From Hydrogenophaga sp. (GTDB lineage Bacteria; Pseudomonadota; Gammaproteobacteria; Burkholderiales; Burkholderiaceae_C): a stretch of DNA of 64,000 nucleotides. Location: the NCBI RefSeq assembly GCF_026125825.1, contig NZ_JAHCKK010000002.1, positions 62,001 through 126,000 of the forward strand, given 5' to 3'. Both the position numbers and the translations under genes were made by a program. The notes beneath the pieces are model-generated. The model was given only the letters and a program-made list of their open reading frames with translations, did not search any database and was not told the DNA's origin. Positions 36,400 through 45,198 of this stretch are shown piece by piece (position 1 is the first letter of the stretch; each line of letters begins with the position of its first letter).

Positions 36400-37431
36400 T
36401 TATCGGGCGGCGGCGATGTCGGCGCGCAGCTGGTCAAGCACCTTCTGCGGATCGGCCATGCCCTTCTTCTTCGCCTTGTCCATCCACTCGCGCTCGATGG
36501 GCAGCAGCACCTGCTTCATCTCTGCCAGCGCAGGGGCCGGGAACACCTCGGCGGGCTTGCCGGCCTTGCGCATGGTCTCGAAGGCGGCCTTGTCGCCATT
36601 GGCGTAGGCGCGGCCGATCTGGCGCGCGAACACATCGCCCGAGATGCGGGAGATCGCCTCGCGGTCTTCGGCCCGCAGCGACTTCCACTTGTCCTCGTTG
36701 ATGCCCAGCACCAGCACGGTGTTGTAGACCGCGCCCGGCACGATGGTGGCGTAGGGCACAAGCTCGGTCAGCTTGAACGCGGGAATCGACTCGGGCGGCA
36801 TGAAGGTGCCGTCAATCACGCCGGAGGACAGCAGCTCATAGGTCTCGCTCACGGGTTTGGAGATCGGCACCGCGCCCAGCAGCGTGAGCGCCTGGGTGGC
36901 GCTGGTCTGCGGGCTGCGCATCTTCAGGCCCTTGAAGTCCGCGACGCTGCGCAGCGGGCGCTTGGAGTTGAAGATCTGGCCGGGCGAGACGACGTAGACC
37001 GACAGCGGGTGCACGCCCTTGAATTCGTTGTAGGAGGCCAGGTGCTTGCGGTAGAAGCGGTCGGCCAGCGGTGCGTACACCTCGGGGTTGTCGCTCACGA
37101 AGGGCAGCTGCAGCACCTCGAGCAGGTCGAAACGGTTGGGCGTATAGCCCGGAATGAAGATCACCAGATCGGCCTGCCCGTCACGGGCCACATCGAACTG
37201 CGCCGGCAGCGTGCCCACCACCTTGGGCGCGGTCTCGATCTTCACGCGCCCCTGCGTGGCTTTCTCGACCTCGGCGATCCACGGCTCCACCACCTCCACG
37301 CGCATGGCCTGCCCGGGCGGCAGCCAGTTGGAGTATTTCAGGGTGGTGGTCTGCGCCACGGCGGGTGCGCCCGCGGCGAAGGCACCGGTCAAAGCGAGGG
37401 CGGCGGCGAGCCGGGGAAGGGAAAAACGCAT
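36400..37431 (-). CDS. dctP: TRAP transporter substrate-binding protein (DctP)
   Basis: 343 residues from the ATG at 37431 with AGGAGA upstream. Signal peptide about 25 residues (LAAALALTGAFAAGAPAVAQ). Mature part: TTLKYSNWLPPGQAMRVEVVEPWIAEVEKAT, then FKGLKMRSPQTSATQAL, the region where DctP proteins hold the Arg that pairs with the ligand carboxylate. First gene of a seven-gene operon down to 30315; operator site D is 56 bp upstream. Confidence 0.92.
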   Translation of the reverse strand: MRFSLPRLAAALALTGAFAAGAPAVAQTTTLKYSNWLPPGQAMRVEVVEPWIAEVEKATQGRVKIETAPKVVGTLPAQFDVARDGQADLVIFIPGYTPNRFDLLEVLQLPFVSDNPEVYAPLADRFYRKHLASYNEFKGVHPLSVYVVSPGQIFNSKRPLRSVADFKGLKMRSPQTSATQALTLLGAVPISKPVSETYELLSSGVIDGTFMPPESIPAFKLTELVPYATIVPGAVYNTVLVLGINEDKWKSLRAEDREAISRISGDVFARQIGRAYANGDKAAFETMRKAGKPAEVFPAPALAEMKQVLLPIEREWMDKAKKKGMADPQKVLDQLRADIAAAR

Positions 37432-37486
37432 GCTTGTCTCCTGGTGGATTGACGTGAGGACGACCAACGACTGACGGGCTATATAA

Positions 37487-37506
37487 TAGACCGACGGGAC
37501 GGTTTA
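37487..37506. promoter_or_regulatory. TetR-type operator, site D
   Basis: TAGACCGACGGGACGGTTTA, in the 186-bp divergent gap between dctP and the EamA gene. A TATTAT -10 for dctP (37483-37488, minus strand) overlaps the operator end. Whether the EamA gene, 112 bp away, is also controlled is unclear. Confidence 0.72.
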
Positions 37507-37617
37507 AGAAATAAAATGGATGAAAAAATTCCCTAGGGATTTCCCGTATCACCAGTCGAATCATGCGACATCGCTGCTACTTGACAGATTTCTAACCAGA
37601 CTCTTAGGACGGTTTTA

Positions 37618-38631
37618 ATGACCCGAAAGCCCGACAACCCGCCGGACGCCGGCGCTCCGCGCCGCCGGCTCGCCCTGGCGGTGGCGCTGGCCTTGATGCT
37701 GCTGTGGGGCAGCAACTACAGCGTCCAGAAAGCGGTGATGGCGCAGATCGGGCCAGACGCCCTGGTCTTCGCGCGCTACCTCGTCACGCCGGCCTGTGCC
37801 GTCGCCCTCCTGCTGTGGCGCCACGGCTGGCGCTGGCCAAAGCTGGAGCGGCGCGACTGGCTGGGCCTGGCGGGCCTGGCCGCGCTCGGCCACGTCGCGC
37901 ACGTCAACGTGATGACGCAGGCCATGCACCTGTCCACCGCCTTCTCCAGCGCCCTCATCTCTGCGCTCGGACCCATGTTCACGCTGTTGCTGGTGCACGT
38001 CCTGCACAGCCAGCGCTTCACCCGCCTGCAGCTGGGCGGTGTGGCCCTGGCGATGGCGGGCGTGCTGGTGTTCCTGTCGGACAAGTTCACGTGGAGCGCC
38101 CTGCCTTCGCCCATCGGGCTGTGGCACGGGCTTGCCGGGGAGCCGCCGGTCACGCTGCCCGGGCGCACGCAGGGCCTGGGCGATCTGCTGCTGTTGCTCG
38201 CCGCCCTGCTGTTCTCTGCCCACACCGTGGCCGCGTCACGGCTGTTCAGCCGCCACGGCGTCACGCTGGTCATGGCCTACACCACGCTGCTGGCGATGGT
38301 GCCGATGCTGCTCATCAACGCGCCGCAGGCGCTGCAGGTGCCCTGGGCCAGCCTGCCGGCGGCGATCTGGTGGGGGCTGCTGTGGTCGCTGGCGGTGGCG
38401 TCGTTCGCCGGCTGGCTGGCCTGGGGCTGGCTCAACGACCACCTCGGCGTGGCGCGCACCGCCCCCCTGCTCTACCTGTTGCCGCCCGTGGCCGGCTTCA
38501 TCTCGTGGCTGGCGCTGGGCGAAACCTTCAGCGCCCTGAAGATCGCCGGCGCGGTGATGGCCGGCGTGGGCGTGGCGGCCACGCAGTTCAGCTATAGCCC
38601 GGCGGATGCTCCCCGCCATCGAAGCCCTTGA
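37618..38631 (+). CDS. EamA/DMT-superfamily transporter
   Basis: 337 residues, ten membrane helices in two EamA repeats (LALMLLWGSNYSVQKAVMAQIGPDALVFARY and LLAMVPMLLINAPQALQV onward). Probable exporter or importer of a small metabolite in the inner membrane. Weak ribosome-binding site (AGGA); a TTGACA at 37581-37586 is a possible -35. The 3' end overlaps the convergent TetR gene by 44 bp. Confidence 0.88.
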   Translation: MTRKPDNPPDAGAPRRRLALAVALALMLLWGSNYSVQKAVMAQIGPDALVFARYLVTPACAVALLLWRHGWRWPKLERRDWLGLAGLAALGHVAHVNVMTQAMHLSTAFSSALISALGPMFTLLLVHVLHSQRFTRLQLGGVALAMAGVLVFLSDKFTWSALPSPIGLWHGLAGEPPVTLPGRTQGLGDLLLLLAALLFSAHTVAASRLFSRHGVTLVMAYTTLLAMVPMLLINAPQALQVPWASLPAAIWWGLLWSLAVASFAGWLAWGWLNDHLGVARTAPLLYLLPPVAGFISWLALGETFSALKIAGAVMAGVGVAATQFSYSPADAPRHRSP

Positions 38632-39202
38632 GGTAGACCTCGGTCAGGCGGTCCGCGAGTTCGTGCGGCGTCATGCCGCCACTGCGGCGGAACCAGCTTG
38701 CCGTCGAGATCATCGAGCCATAGAGGAACAGCGCATAGGCCGCGCTCTCGCGCCGCCGCCGCATGAGGTTGGGGTTGATGTCCGTGAGCAGGTCCACCAC
38801 GAAGTCCAGCGCCTTGGCCTGTTCGAGCTTGATTTCCTGCTGCTGCAGCGGCGGCAGGAACTTGAGGTCGTTGGTCAGCACCGTGTGCTCGTGGCGCTTC
38901 TCGGCGGCCCGCGTCACCATGGCCCGCACCAGATGGATCAGGCGCTCCCGGCTAGTGCCCGGGCCCTGCGCGATCGCCTCCAGCTCGGCCACCGAGCGCA
39001 TGATGTGCTCGGTGATGATCTCCAGCAGCAGGACCTCCTTGCCGGGGAAATAGTGGTACAGCGCAGACTTGGACATGCCCGCCGCCGCCGCGATGTCCTG
39101 CAGGCGGGCACTTTCGTAGCTGGTGCTGGCGAAGAGCGCCGCGGCGACATCGAGGATCTTCTGGCGCTTGTGGTCGTGGTTCCTTGCGAGTGATCGGGCC
39201 AT
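38588..39202 (-). CDS. TetR/AcrR-family regulator 3
   Basis: 204 residues. HTH part FASTSYESARLQDIAAAAGMSKSALYHYFPGKEVLLLEII; ligand domain with NDLKFLPPLQQQEIKLEQ, the same NDxKFLP motif found in regulators 1 and 2, so the three are one subfamily. Unlike the others it has no copy of the 20-bp operator in front; its own promoter lies in the short 42-bp gap after the mct-like gene stop. May regulate the same genes with a different ligand. Confidence 0.88.
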   Translation of the reverse strand: MARSLARNHDHKRQKILDVAAALFASTSYESARLQDIAAAAGMSKSALYHYFPGKEVLLLEIITEHIMRSVAELEAIAQGPGTSRERLIHLVRAMVTRAAEKRHEHTVLTNDLKFLPPLQQQEIKLEQAKALDFVVDLLTDINPNLMRRRRESAAYALFLYGSMISTASWFRRSGGMTPHELADRLTEVYLKGFDGGEHPPGYS

Positions 39203-39244
39203 CGTGTTCCAGCTCAGGTTTTTGAGCCGGCTATTCTGACGTAA

Positions 39245-40456
39245 CTACACCACGCCACGTTCGCGAAGAACACCAAACTGCGCCTGGGAGACCCCAAGGA
39301 GTTCGTAGAGCACCTGATCCGTGTGTTGGCCCAGCGTGGGCGCGGTGCCCGCCTGCAGGCGCTGCATGCCGGAGAAGTTCAACGGCAGGCCCGCCGCGAG
39401 GTGGGGCCCGACCCCGGGCTGGTCGATCGTGGTGAACATCGGGTTGGCCGGCGAGCAGGCTTCATCCTGCGTGACCAGCTGCGCGAGGGTCTGGTACTTG
39501 CCCCAGCACGCGCCCTGCTTCGTCAGTGCCGCCGCCGCCTCGGCCAGGGTGTGCCGGCACATCCACGCCTCCACCAGCGCGCCCAGCTCCTTGCGCGCGC
39601 GAAAGCGGTGGCCTTCCAGGTCCAGGTCCAGGCCCAGGCGCTCGCCCAGTGCCTTCACGGCTTGCGTCAAGCCCATGGCCTCGCAGATCGCCTGCCATTG
39701 CTTCAAGGTCAGGCCGACGACGATCACGCGCTCACCGTCGGCCGTCAAGAAGTCGCGGCCGAAAGCGCCAAACAACTCGTTACCGTGGCGTTCACGATGT
39801 TGGCCGAGCTGCGCCTCCGCGATCAGGCCGAGGTGGCTCACGGCCGCCAGCGCCACGTCTTCGAGAGGCAGCTTCACGTGCTGGCCCTGGCCGGTCTTGA
39901 GGCGGTGGCGCTCGGCGGCCAGCAGGCCCACGGCCGCCATCTGGCCGGTGACCAGGTCCCAGGCCGGCAGCACGTGGTTGACGGCTTCGTTCGTGGCCGC
40001 ACCGCGCTCGTCACCGGTGATGTAGGGAATGCCCACGCGCGAGTTGATGGTGTAGTCCACCGCCGAACCGCCGTGCCGGTCGCCCTGCACCGTGAGCTGG
40101 ATCAGGTCGGCGCGCCGCTCCCTGAGCTTGTCGTGGTCGAGCCAGCCGCGCGGCGGAAAGTTGGTGAGCAGGATGCCCGCGTCCTCGCCGGGCGCGGTGA
40201 TCAGCGCCATGGCGATTTCGCGCGCCTCGGGCTGGCCCAGGTCCAGCGCGACCGAGCGCTTGGACTTGTTGAGGCCGCACCAAAAGAGGCTCACGTCGTC
40301 CTGGGTCACGGGCCAGCGCTTGTAGTCCAGCCCGCCACCCAGGGTGTCGATGCGGATCACGTCGGCGCCCATTTGCGCGAGCGTCATGCCGCCCAGGGGC
40401 GCGGCCACGAAGGCGGCGGCTTCGATGACGCGCATGCCGCTGAGAATGGGTTTCAT
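39245..40456 (-). CDS. mct: Mesaconyl-CoA C1-C4 CoA transferase-like (class III, Mct)
   Basis: 403 residues. Class III CoA-transferase fold, with wording very close to what I know of Chloroflexus Mct (2-methylfumaryl-CoA isomerase): EAAAFVAAPLGGMTLAQMGADVIR, GGGLDYKRWPVTQDDVSLFWCGLNKSKRS, and VNHVLPAWDLVTGQMAAVGLLAAERHR. Mct moves CoA within mesaconyl-CoA from C1 to C4. It is the last gene of the 15-gene operon, directly after an Mcd-like gene and three genes from a Meh-like hydratase, which supports the assignment. A generic CoA transferase remains possible. Confidence 0.8.
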   Translation of the reverse strand: MKPILSGMRVIEAAAFVAAPLGGMTLAQMGADVIRIDTLGGGLDYKRWPVTQDDVSLFWCGLNKSKRSVALDLGQPEAREIAMALITAPGEDAGILLTNFPPRGWLDHDKLRERRADLIQLTVQGDRHGGSAVDYTINSRVGIPYITGDERGAATNEAVNHVLPAWDLVTGQMAAVGLLAAERHRLKTGQGQHVKLPLEDVALAAVSHLGLIAEAQLGQHRERHGNELFGAFGRDFLTADGERVIVVGLTLKQWQAICEAMGLTQAVKALGERLGLDLDLEGHRFRARKELGALVEAWMCRHTLAEAAAALTKQGACWGKYQTLAQLVTQDEACSPANPMFTTIDQPGVGPHLAAGLPLNFSGMQRLQAGTAPTLGQHTDQVLYELLGVSQAQFGVLRERGVV

Positions 40457-42123
40457 GATGAAAGTGCGTCTTCCAGCAGGCTGCGGCCGATGACCTTGAG
40501 CGCCAGGGTTTCCTCCGCGCCCTCGAAGATGGAGAGCACGCGGGCATCCACGAAGTAGCGGCTCACCGCGCTTTCCTCGGCGTAACCCATGCCGCCGTGC
40601 AACTGCAGTGCCTCGCGCGTGACCATCTCGGCCGAGCGGCAGGCCAGCAGCTTGACCAGGCTGGCTTCCATGCGCCCTGCGCCGGCGTTGAGTTGCTCGG
40701 CGATCGCATAGGCCAGCGTGCGGCAGGCCGCCAGCCGCGCGGCCATGCGCGCGAGCTTGGCCAGGGTGAGCGCATAGTCCTGCAGCGGCGCGCCGAACAC
40801 CTTGCGATCGGCCGTGTAGCGCATCGAGGCGCGCAGCGCCGCGCGCATCACGCCACAGGCTCGGGCCGAGGTCTGCATGCGCCCGCCGACCATGCCGGCC
40901 ATGGTGAAGTAGAAGCCCTTGCCCAGGCCCCCCTCGCCGCCGATGACATGGGCATCGGGCACCAAGAACTGGTCGAAGGCCAGGTCGAACGAGTGCATGC
41001 CGCGGTAGCCGATGGTGGGGATGGCCTTGCCGCGCAGGCGCCCGCCGCCGGGCTGCTCGAAGTCGAAGGCATGGCCGTCATAGGAAGGCTTTTCCACCAG
41101 CAGCACGCTCAGGCCCCGGTGGCCGGCCGATCGGTCGGGGTGGGTGCGCGCGACCACCATCAGCAGGCCGGCCTTGCCCGCGAAGGTGCACCAGGTCTTG
41201 GCACCGCTGAGCAGCCAGCCACCTTCGGTGCGCGTGCCCTTGAGCGCCAGGCTGGCCACGTCGGAGCCGTAGTCGGGCTCGGTGATGGCGATGGCGCACA
41301 GCGGGTCGCCCGCCGCGATGCGCGGCAGCCAGGTGGCCTTCTGCTCGTCGGTGCCGCCGCTGATGAGCGCGCGGCTCAGGATCTCGGGCCGCGTGATCAG
41401 GCTGCCGGCCGCGGCCAGCGAGGCTTCGGACAAGGCTTCGGTGACGACCACCATCATGGTCGCGTCCTCGCCCTCGTCGGGTCCGGTGCCGCCGTGCGAC
41501 TCCGGAATGGACAGGCCGAACACGCCCATGTCGCGCATGGGCTGCAGCAGCGATTCGGGCACGGTTTCGTCGTGCCGGTGGATGTGCTCGGCCTGTGGCG
41601 AGACCACGTCGGCGGCGAAGCGGCGGAAGGCGTCCTGCGCCATCACCACCGGGTCTTGCAGCGCCACGCTGCCCAGTTCCACCGCGTCACCGGCGGCCAC
41701 CAGGGCACGGCCCGCCGCCGTGAGCGCCTGCGCGCCACAGGCCGCACCGCGCAGTGCGGCCCAATCGGCATCGGCACCCAGCTGCTGCAGGGGCGCAAGC
41801 GGCAGGCCGAATTCGATGTGCAGCGCCTCCAGGCGCGGCAGCAGCGCGGCGATGGCGTCCACCGCGAAGATCAGGGCCAGTTGCGACTGCAGCGCATCAC
41901 CATCGAGCCGCGCCAGCGCGGTCTCGGCGGCCAGCAGGTCGGCGCTGGCCCAGGCGATCTCGAAGGTCGCGACCTGCTGCTCGTCCAGCTTCGCGCTGTC
42001 GAGCTTGCCGCCCGGGGCGCAGGCCCTGGCCAGCGCGGCCACGCCGTGCTCGAACAGCGGGCGCAGCCGCGCCAGCAGCGCGCGCGCCCGGTCCACCTGG
42101 GGTGCCAGTTCCGCGGCAGCCAT
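40453..42123 (-). CDS. mcd: Methylsuccinyl-CoA dehydrogenase-like acyl-CoA dehydrogenase (Mcd)
   Basis: 556 residues from the ATG at 42123 (or GTG at 42126). It is 170 residues longer than usual acyl-CoA dehydrogenases because of an N-terminal helical domain (about 1-150), the hallmark of Mcd. The rest has ITEPDYGSDVASLALKGTR, WLLSGAKTWCTFAGKAGLLMVVARTHPDRSAGHRGLS, IPTIGYRGMHSFDLAFD and LQLHGGMGYAEESAVSRYFVDARVLSIFEGAEETLALKVI, all characteristic of Mcd. It would oxidise (2S)-methylsuccinyl-CoA to mesaconyl-C1-CoA with FAD. Coupled to the Mct-like gene by ATGA. Confidence 0.85.
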   Translation of the reverse strand: MAAAELAPQVDRARALLARLRPLFEHGVAALARACAPGGKLDSAKLDEQQVATFEIAWASADLLAAETALARLDGDALQSQLALIFAVDAIAALLPRLEALHIEFGLPLAPLQQLGADADWAALRGAACGAQALTAAGRALVAAGDAVELGSVALQDPVVMAQDAFRRFAADVVSPQAEHIHRHDETVPESLLQPMRDMGVFGLSIPESHGGTGPDEGEDATMMVVVTEALSEASLAAAGSLITRPEILSRALISGGTDEQKATWLPRIAAGDPLCAIAITEPDYGSDVASLALKGTRTEGGWLLSGAKTWCTFAGKAGLLMVVARTHPDRSAGHRGLSVLLVEKPSYDGHAFDFEQPGGGRLRGKAIPTIGYRGMHSFDLAFDQFLVPDAHVIGGEGGLGKGFYFTMAGMVGGRMQTSARACGVMRAALRASMRYTADRKVFGAPLQDYALTLAKLARMAARLAACRTLAYAIAEQLNAGAGRMEASLVKLLACRSAEMVTREALQLHGGMGYAEESAVSRYFVDARVLSIFEGAEETLALKVIGRSLLEDALSS

Positions 42124-43445
42124 CACGCCGCCGCCGCCACGCGGGCGCTGTCGAGGTGGGCCTGGGCCAGGCGCGCGGCTTCGCGGCCGGTGTAGGCACA
42201 GGCCTGGGTGCCGCCGTCGCCGTAGTCTTTCACCGCATCGCCCACGTGCCAGAGGTTGGCCAGGGGCGTGGTTTGAGGCATGTCGAAGCCGGCGCAGGAG
42301 CGCTGGGCCGGCCAGCCGTCGCGCATCACGCGCACCGACAGCATCTTGGCCTGCGCGAAGCCGGGGAACTCGTCGCGCAGGTCCTGCAGCGAGGCCTCGA
42401 TCTCGGTCTTCTCGTCGAAGTCACCGATGGCCGGGCGTGGCACGGCGTAGGCCACGTACTGGTACCAGCCGGCCGGCGCGAGCTCGGGGCAGGTGGCGGT
42501 GAGTTCGCCCATGTTGCACAGGCGGCGCGTCTTGCCGAAGGTGACCAGGCCGGGCACGTCCACCAGCCGCTGCTGCGTGGCGAAGTTGATGACGATGTTG
42601 GCCGAAGGCCGGGGCGCGGTGTGCGCGAGCTCGATGTAGTCGGCGCCGAAGGCTTCGCCGCCGGGCAGGTCCACCGTGGCGCGCGGGCCGATGTTGCTGA
42701 TCACGGTGCGCGCCTGGATGCGCGTGGCCACGCCCTCCTTCATCACGGTCACGCCGCTGGCCAGGCCGTCCTGGGTGTGCAGCTGGGTCACCGGCGCGTC
42801 GAGCCAGATCTCGCCGCCGGCCTTTCGGATGCCGTCGGCCAGGTCGTTCCACAGGCCCACGGTGCCGCGCGGGCAGAAGCCGAAGCGCTTGAACGCGCCC
42901 TTCACCGCAAAGTAGGTGAGGAAGGCGCGCGCGGGCACCTCGTCGTCGTTGGCGGCGAAGATGGCGGCGCACAGGTTGCGGAAGATCGCGTGCACGGTCT
43001 CGTTCTTCGTGTACTGGCTGAGCCACTCCTTGGTGCTCATCTTGGCCTCGGGCAGGTCGCCGGCGCGGGCGTCGGCGAACTTGGTGCCGATCTTGGCGGC
43101 CTGCTTGGTGAAGGTGCCCAGCAGCATGCCCCAGCCGCCCTTGGCCACGTTGATGATCTTGCCGTCGATGAGGAACACGGTGGCCGGGCTGGGCTCGCGG
43201 ATGTCCAGCGGCACGCCCAGCAGACCGAAGGTTTCCTCGAACACGCCGCCGCGCTCGATGGCGATGGCGCCGATGTTGACGGTGAAGCCGTCGATCTGCT
43301 CGCTCGATGCGCGGCCGCCGACGCGGCCCAGGCTCTCGACGACCAGCACCTTGCGGCCGGCGGCCACCAGGCGCGCTGCGGCGCTGAGCCCGCCGGCGCC
43401 GGCACCGATCACGACCGCGTCGTACACCGTGTTGTGTGTGTTCAT
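42123..43445 (-). CDS. FAD/NAD(P)-dependent oxidoreductase, phytoene-desaturase-like
   Basis: 440 residues from the ATG at 43445 with AGGAGA upstream. N-terminal dinucleotide motif VIGAGAGGLSAAARLVAAGRKVLVVES followed by GRVGGRASSEQIDGFTVNIGA (the carotenoid-desaturase/amine-oxidase 'GGRA' segment) and a C-terminal FAD motif NLWHVGDAVKDYGDGGTQACAYTGREAA. Substrate unknown; in an acyl-CoA degradation operon it may dehydrogenate a cyclic intermediate or isomerise a double bond. It sits between the Mcd-like and CoA-lyase genes. Confidence 0.82.
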   Translation of the reverse strand: MNTHNTVYDAVVIGAGAGGLSAAARLVAAGRKVLVVESLGRVGGRASSEQIDGFTVNIGAIAIERGGVFEETFGLLGVPLDIREPSPATVFLIDGKIINVAKGGWGMLLGTFTKQAAKIGTKFADARAGDLPEAKMSTKEWLSQYTKNETVHAIFRNLCAAIFAANDDEVPARAFLTYFAVKGAFKRFGFCPRGTVGLWNDLADGIRKAGGEIWLDAPVTQLHTQDGLASGVTVMKEGVATRIQARTVISNIGPRATVDLPGGEAFGADYIELAHTAPRPSANIVINFATQQRLVDVPGLVTFGKTRRLCNMGELTATCPELAPAGWYQYVAYAVPRPAIGDFDEKTEIEASLQDLRDEFPGFAQAKMLSVRVMRDGWPAQRSCAGFDMPQTTPLANLWHVGDAVKDYGDGGTQACAYTGREAARLAQAHLDSARVAAAA

Positions 43446-44344
43446 GGGTTTGTCTCCTGTGGGATGGAAAGGGGGGCGCTCAGGGCGGCGCGGCGCAGGG
43501 TTTCGCGGGCGCGGGCCACCACCGGCAGATCGACCATCTTCGAGCGGTACTCGGCCGCGCCGCGGCCCTCGCGCTCGGCGGCCTCGAAGGCGTCGATGGC
43601 GCCGCGCGCGTGTTCGATGTCTTCGCGAGAAGGGGAAAAGCCGGCGTTCATCACCGCGACTTGTGTGGGGTGGATGCACAGGCCGCCCACGAAGCCGAGC
43701 TGGCGGGCCAGGCGGATGGTCTGCGCGAAGGCCTGGGCGTCGCCATAGTCGGCGATGGAGCAGGGGAAGCCGAAAGGCAGGATGCCGGCGCGCCGGCAGG
43801 CAAACAGCACCATCTGGTTGGGCAGCATCAGCGCCTCGCGCACCGGCGCCATGCCGGCGCAGGCCGAGAAGTCCTCGGGGCCGAGCATCATGCCCAGCAT
43901 GCGCGGCGTGCTGCGCGCGATGGCGTCCAGCTCCGAGAGGGCCTGCACGTCTTCGATCAGCGCAATCAGCCGCGTGTGCCCTGCAGGCAGGCCGCGCTGC
44001 GCCTCCGCGCGGTCGATGCGCCGCGCCACTTCGCGCACGGTGGCGTCGTCGTTTACCTTGGGCAGCACCAGCGCGCTCACGGCCGGGCCCACCGCGGCGT
44101 CGATGTCGGGCGCGGCGATCTCCCAGGGCTGGTTCACGCGCACCAGCACCGGCGTGCCATGGGCCGCGATGGCGGCGGCGGCTCGCGGCACGGCATCGCG
44201 CGCCTGGGCCTTCAGCGCCAGCGGCACGCTGTCTTCGAGGTCGAGCACGCAGGCATCGGCGCCGCGCGCATGCGCGCGCTCGACAAAGCGCGGCACGTGC
44301 GCGGGCACGAACAGCATGGAGCGCCAGATCGGGTCGTTGCGCAT
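43442..44344 (-). CDS. CoA-ester lyase of the HpcH/HpaI (CitE-like) family, probably citramalyl-CoA lyase
   Basis: 300 residues from the ATG at 44344. TIM-barrel with SMLFVPAHVPRFVERAHARGADACVLDLEDSV (Mg2+-binding), RVNQPW (CoA/substrate Arg), IEDVQAL (catalytic Glu region) and MMLGPEDFSACAG. CitE-like lyases cleave malyl-, methylmalyl- or citramalyl-CoA. Together with Mct- and Meh-like neighbours the likely reaction is (S)-citramalyl-CoA to acetyl-CoA and pyruvate. Eight nucleotides downstream of the Meh-like gene. Confidence 0.82.
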   Translation of the reverse strand: MRNDPIWRSMLFVPAHVPRFVERAHARGADACVLDLEDSVPLALKAQARDAVPRAAAAIAAHGTPVLVRVNQPWEIAAPDIDAAVGPAVSALVLPKVNDDATVREVARRIDRAEAQRGLPAGHTRLIALIEDVQALSELDAIARSTPRMLGMMLGPEDFSACAGMAPVREALMLPNQMVLFACRRAGILPFGFPCSIADYGDAQAFAQTIRLARQLGFVGGLCIHPTQVAVMNAGFSPSREDIEHARGAIDAFEAAEREGRGAAEYRSKMVDLPVVARARETLRRAALSAPLSIPQETNP

Positions 44345-44352
44345 GGCCAGGC

Positions 44353-45198
44353 TCAACCCAGCGTGGCGCGGGCCGCCATGCCCACCTGGCCGAGCGCGTC
44401 CTGCGTCCAGAGCTCGACCGTGTCGCCGTCGGCCGCCGCGCAGAGCTGCAGCGTGTCGGTGTCGAACGCGGGGTGCAGGGCGCGGAATGAAAACGACCGC
44501 ACGGGCACACCCGGCCGCCCGCGCGCCAGCAGGTCCAGCAGCGCGGTGGCCAGCAAGGGGCCGTGCACGACCAGCGCGGGGTAGAACTCCTCGCGCACCG
44601 CGTAGTCGCGGTCGTAGTGGATGCGGTGGCCGTTGTAGGTGAGTGCAGAGAAGCGGAACAGCAGCGCGGGATCGGGACTGAGCATGGCCGACCACTGCGC
44701 CGCTTTCGCGGCCTTCTCGCCCGCCGGCAACGGCGCGGGGCCGGTGGGGGCTTCGCGGTAGACGATGTTCTGCGTCTCCTGGATGCAGACGCGGCCATCC
44801 TGCTCCAGCCGGTGGTCCACGGTGACGAAGACCAGCGGGCCGCTGCGGCCCTCCTTCAGGTCCACGCTGCGCACGGTGGAGGTCTTGCGCGCGGTCGCGC
44901 CCAGGCGCAGGGGGTGCTCGCACTGCAGCGCGCCCGCCGCCCACATGCGGCGCGGCAGCGGCACCGGCGGCAGGAAGCCGCCGCGCTGCGGATGGCCGTC
45001 GACACCGGTGGCGGCGCGCGAAGGCGCCTCCAGAAAGTACAGCCAGTGCCAGGGCAGCGGCAGCGCATCGCCTGCGGCCGCAGGGGTGGCGTGGTCCAGC
45101 AGCCCGCTCAGGGCGACGGCGGGAAAGGGCTCCAGCGCCTGTTCGGCGACTTGCTCACGCCCGATCCATTCGCGCAAGTGCGCCATGTCGATGTTCAT
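44353..45198 (-). CDS. meh: Mesaconyl-C4-CoA hydratase-like (HTD2/MaoC fold, Meh)
   Basis: 281 residues. Double hot-dog with the HTD2-type features LPWHWLYFLEAPSRAATGVDGHPQRGGFLPPVPLPRRMWAAG and LVFVTVDHR, then NGHRIHYDRDYAV and YPALVVHGPLLA with the catalytic His-Asp region. The family includes Chloroflexus Meh and itaconyl-CoA hydratases of Pseudomonas. Expected: hydration of mesaconyl-C4-CoA to citramalyl-CoA. Its start overlaps the stop of the dehydrogenase gene by 4 nt. Confidence 0.78.
   Translation of the reverse strand: MNIDMAHLREWIGREQVAEQALEPFPAVALSGLLDHATPAAAGDALPLPWHWLYFLEAPSRAATGVDGHPQRGGFLPPVPLPRRMWAAGALQCEHPLRLGATARKTSTVRSVDLKEGRSGPLVFVTVDHRLEQDGRVCIQETQNIVYREAPTGPAPLPAGEKAAKAAQWSAMLSPDPALLFRFSALTYNGHRIHYDRDYAVREEFYPALVVHGPLLATALLDLLARGRPGVPVRSFSFRALHPAFDTDTLQLCAAADGDTVELWTQDALGQVGMAARATLG

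Noticed and set aside
37581-37609. TTGACA with a -10-like TTAGGA as promoter of the EamA gene
   Set aside because: The -10 matches poorly and would give an almost leaderless mRNA; kept only as a possible -35 in the gene entry.
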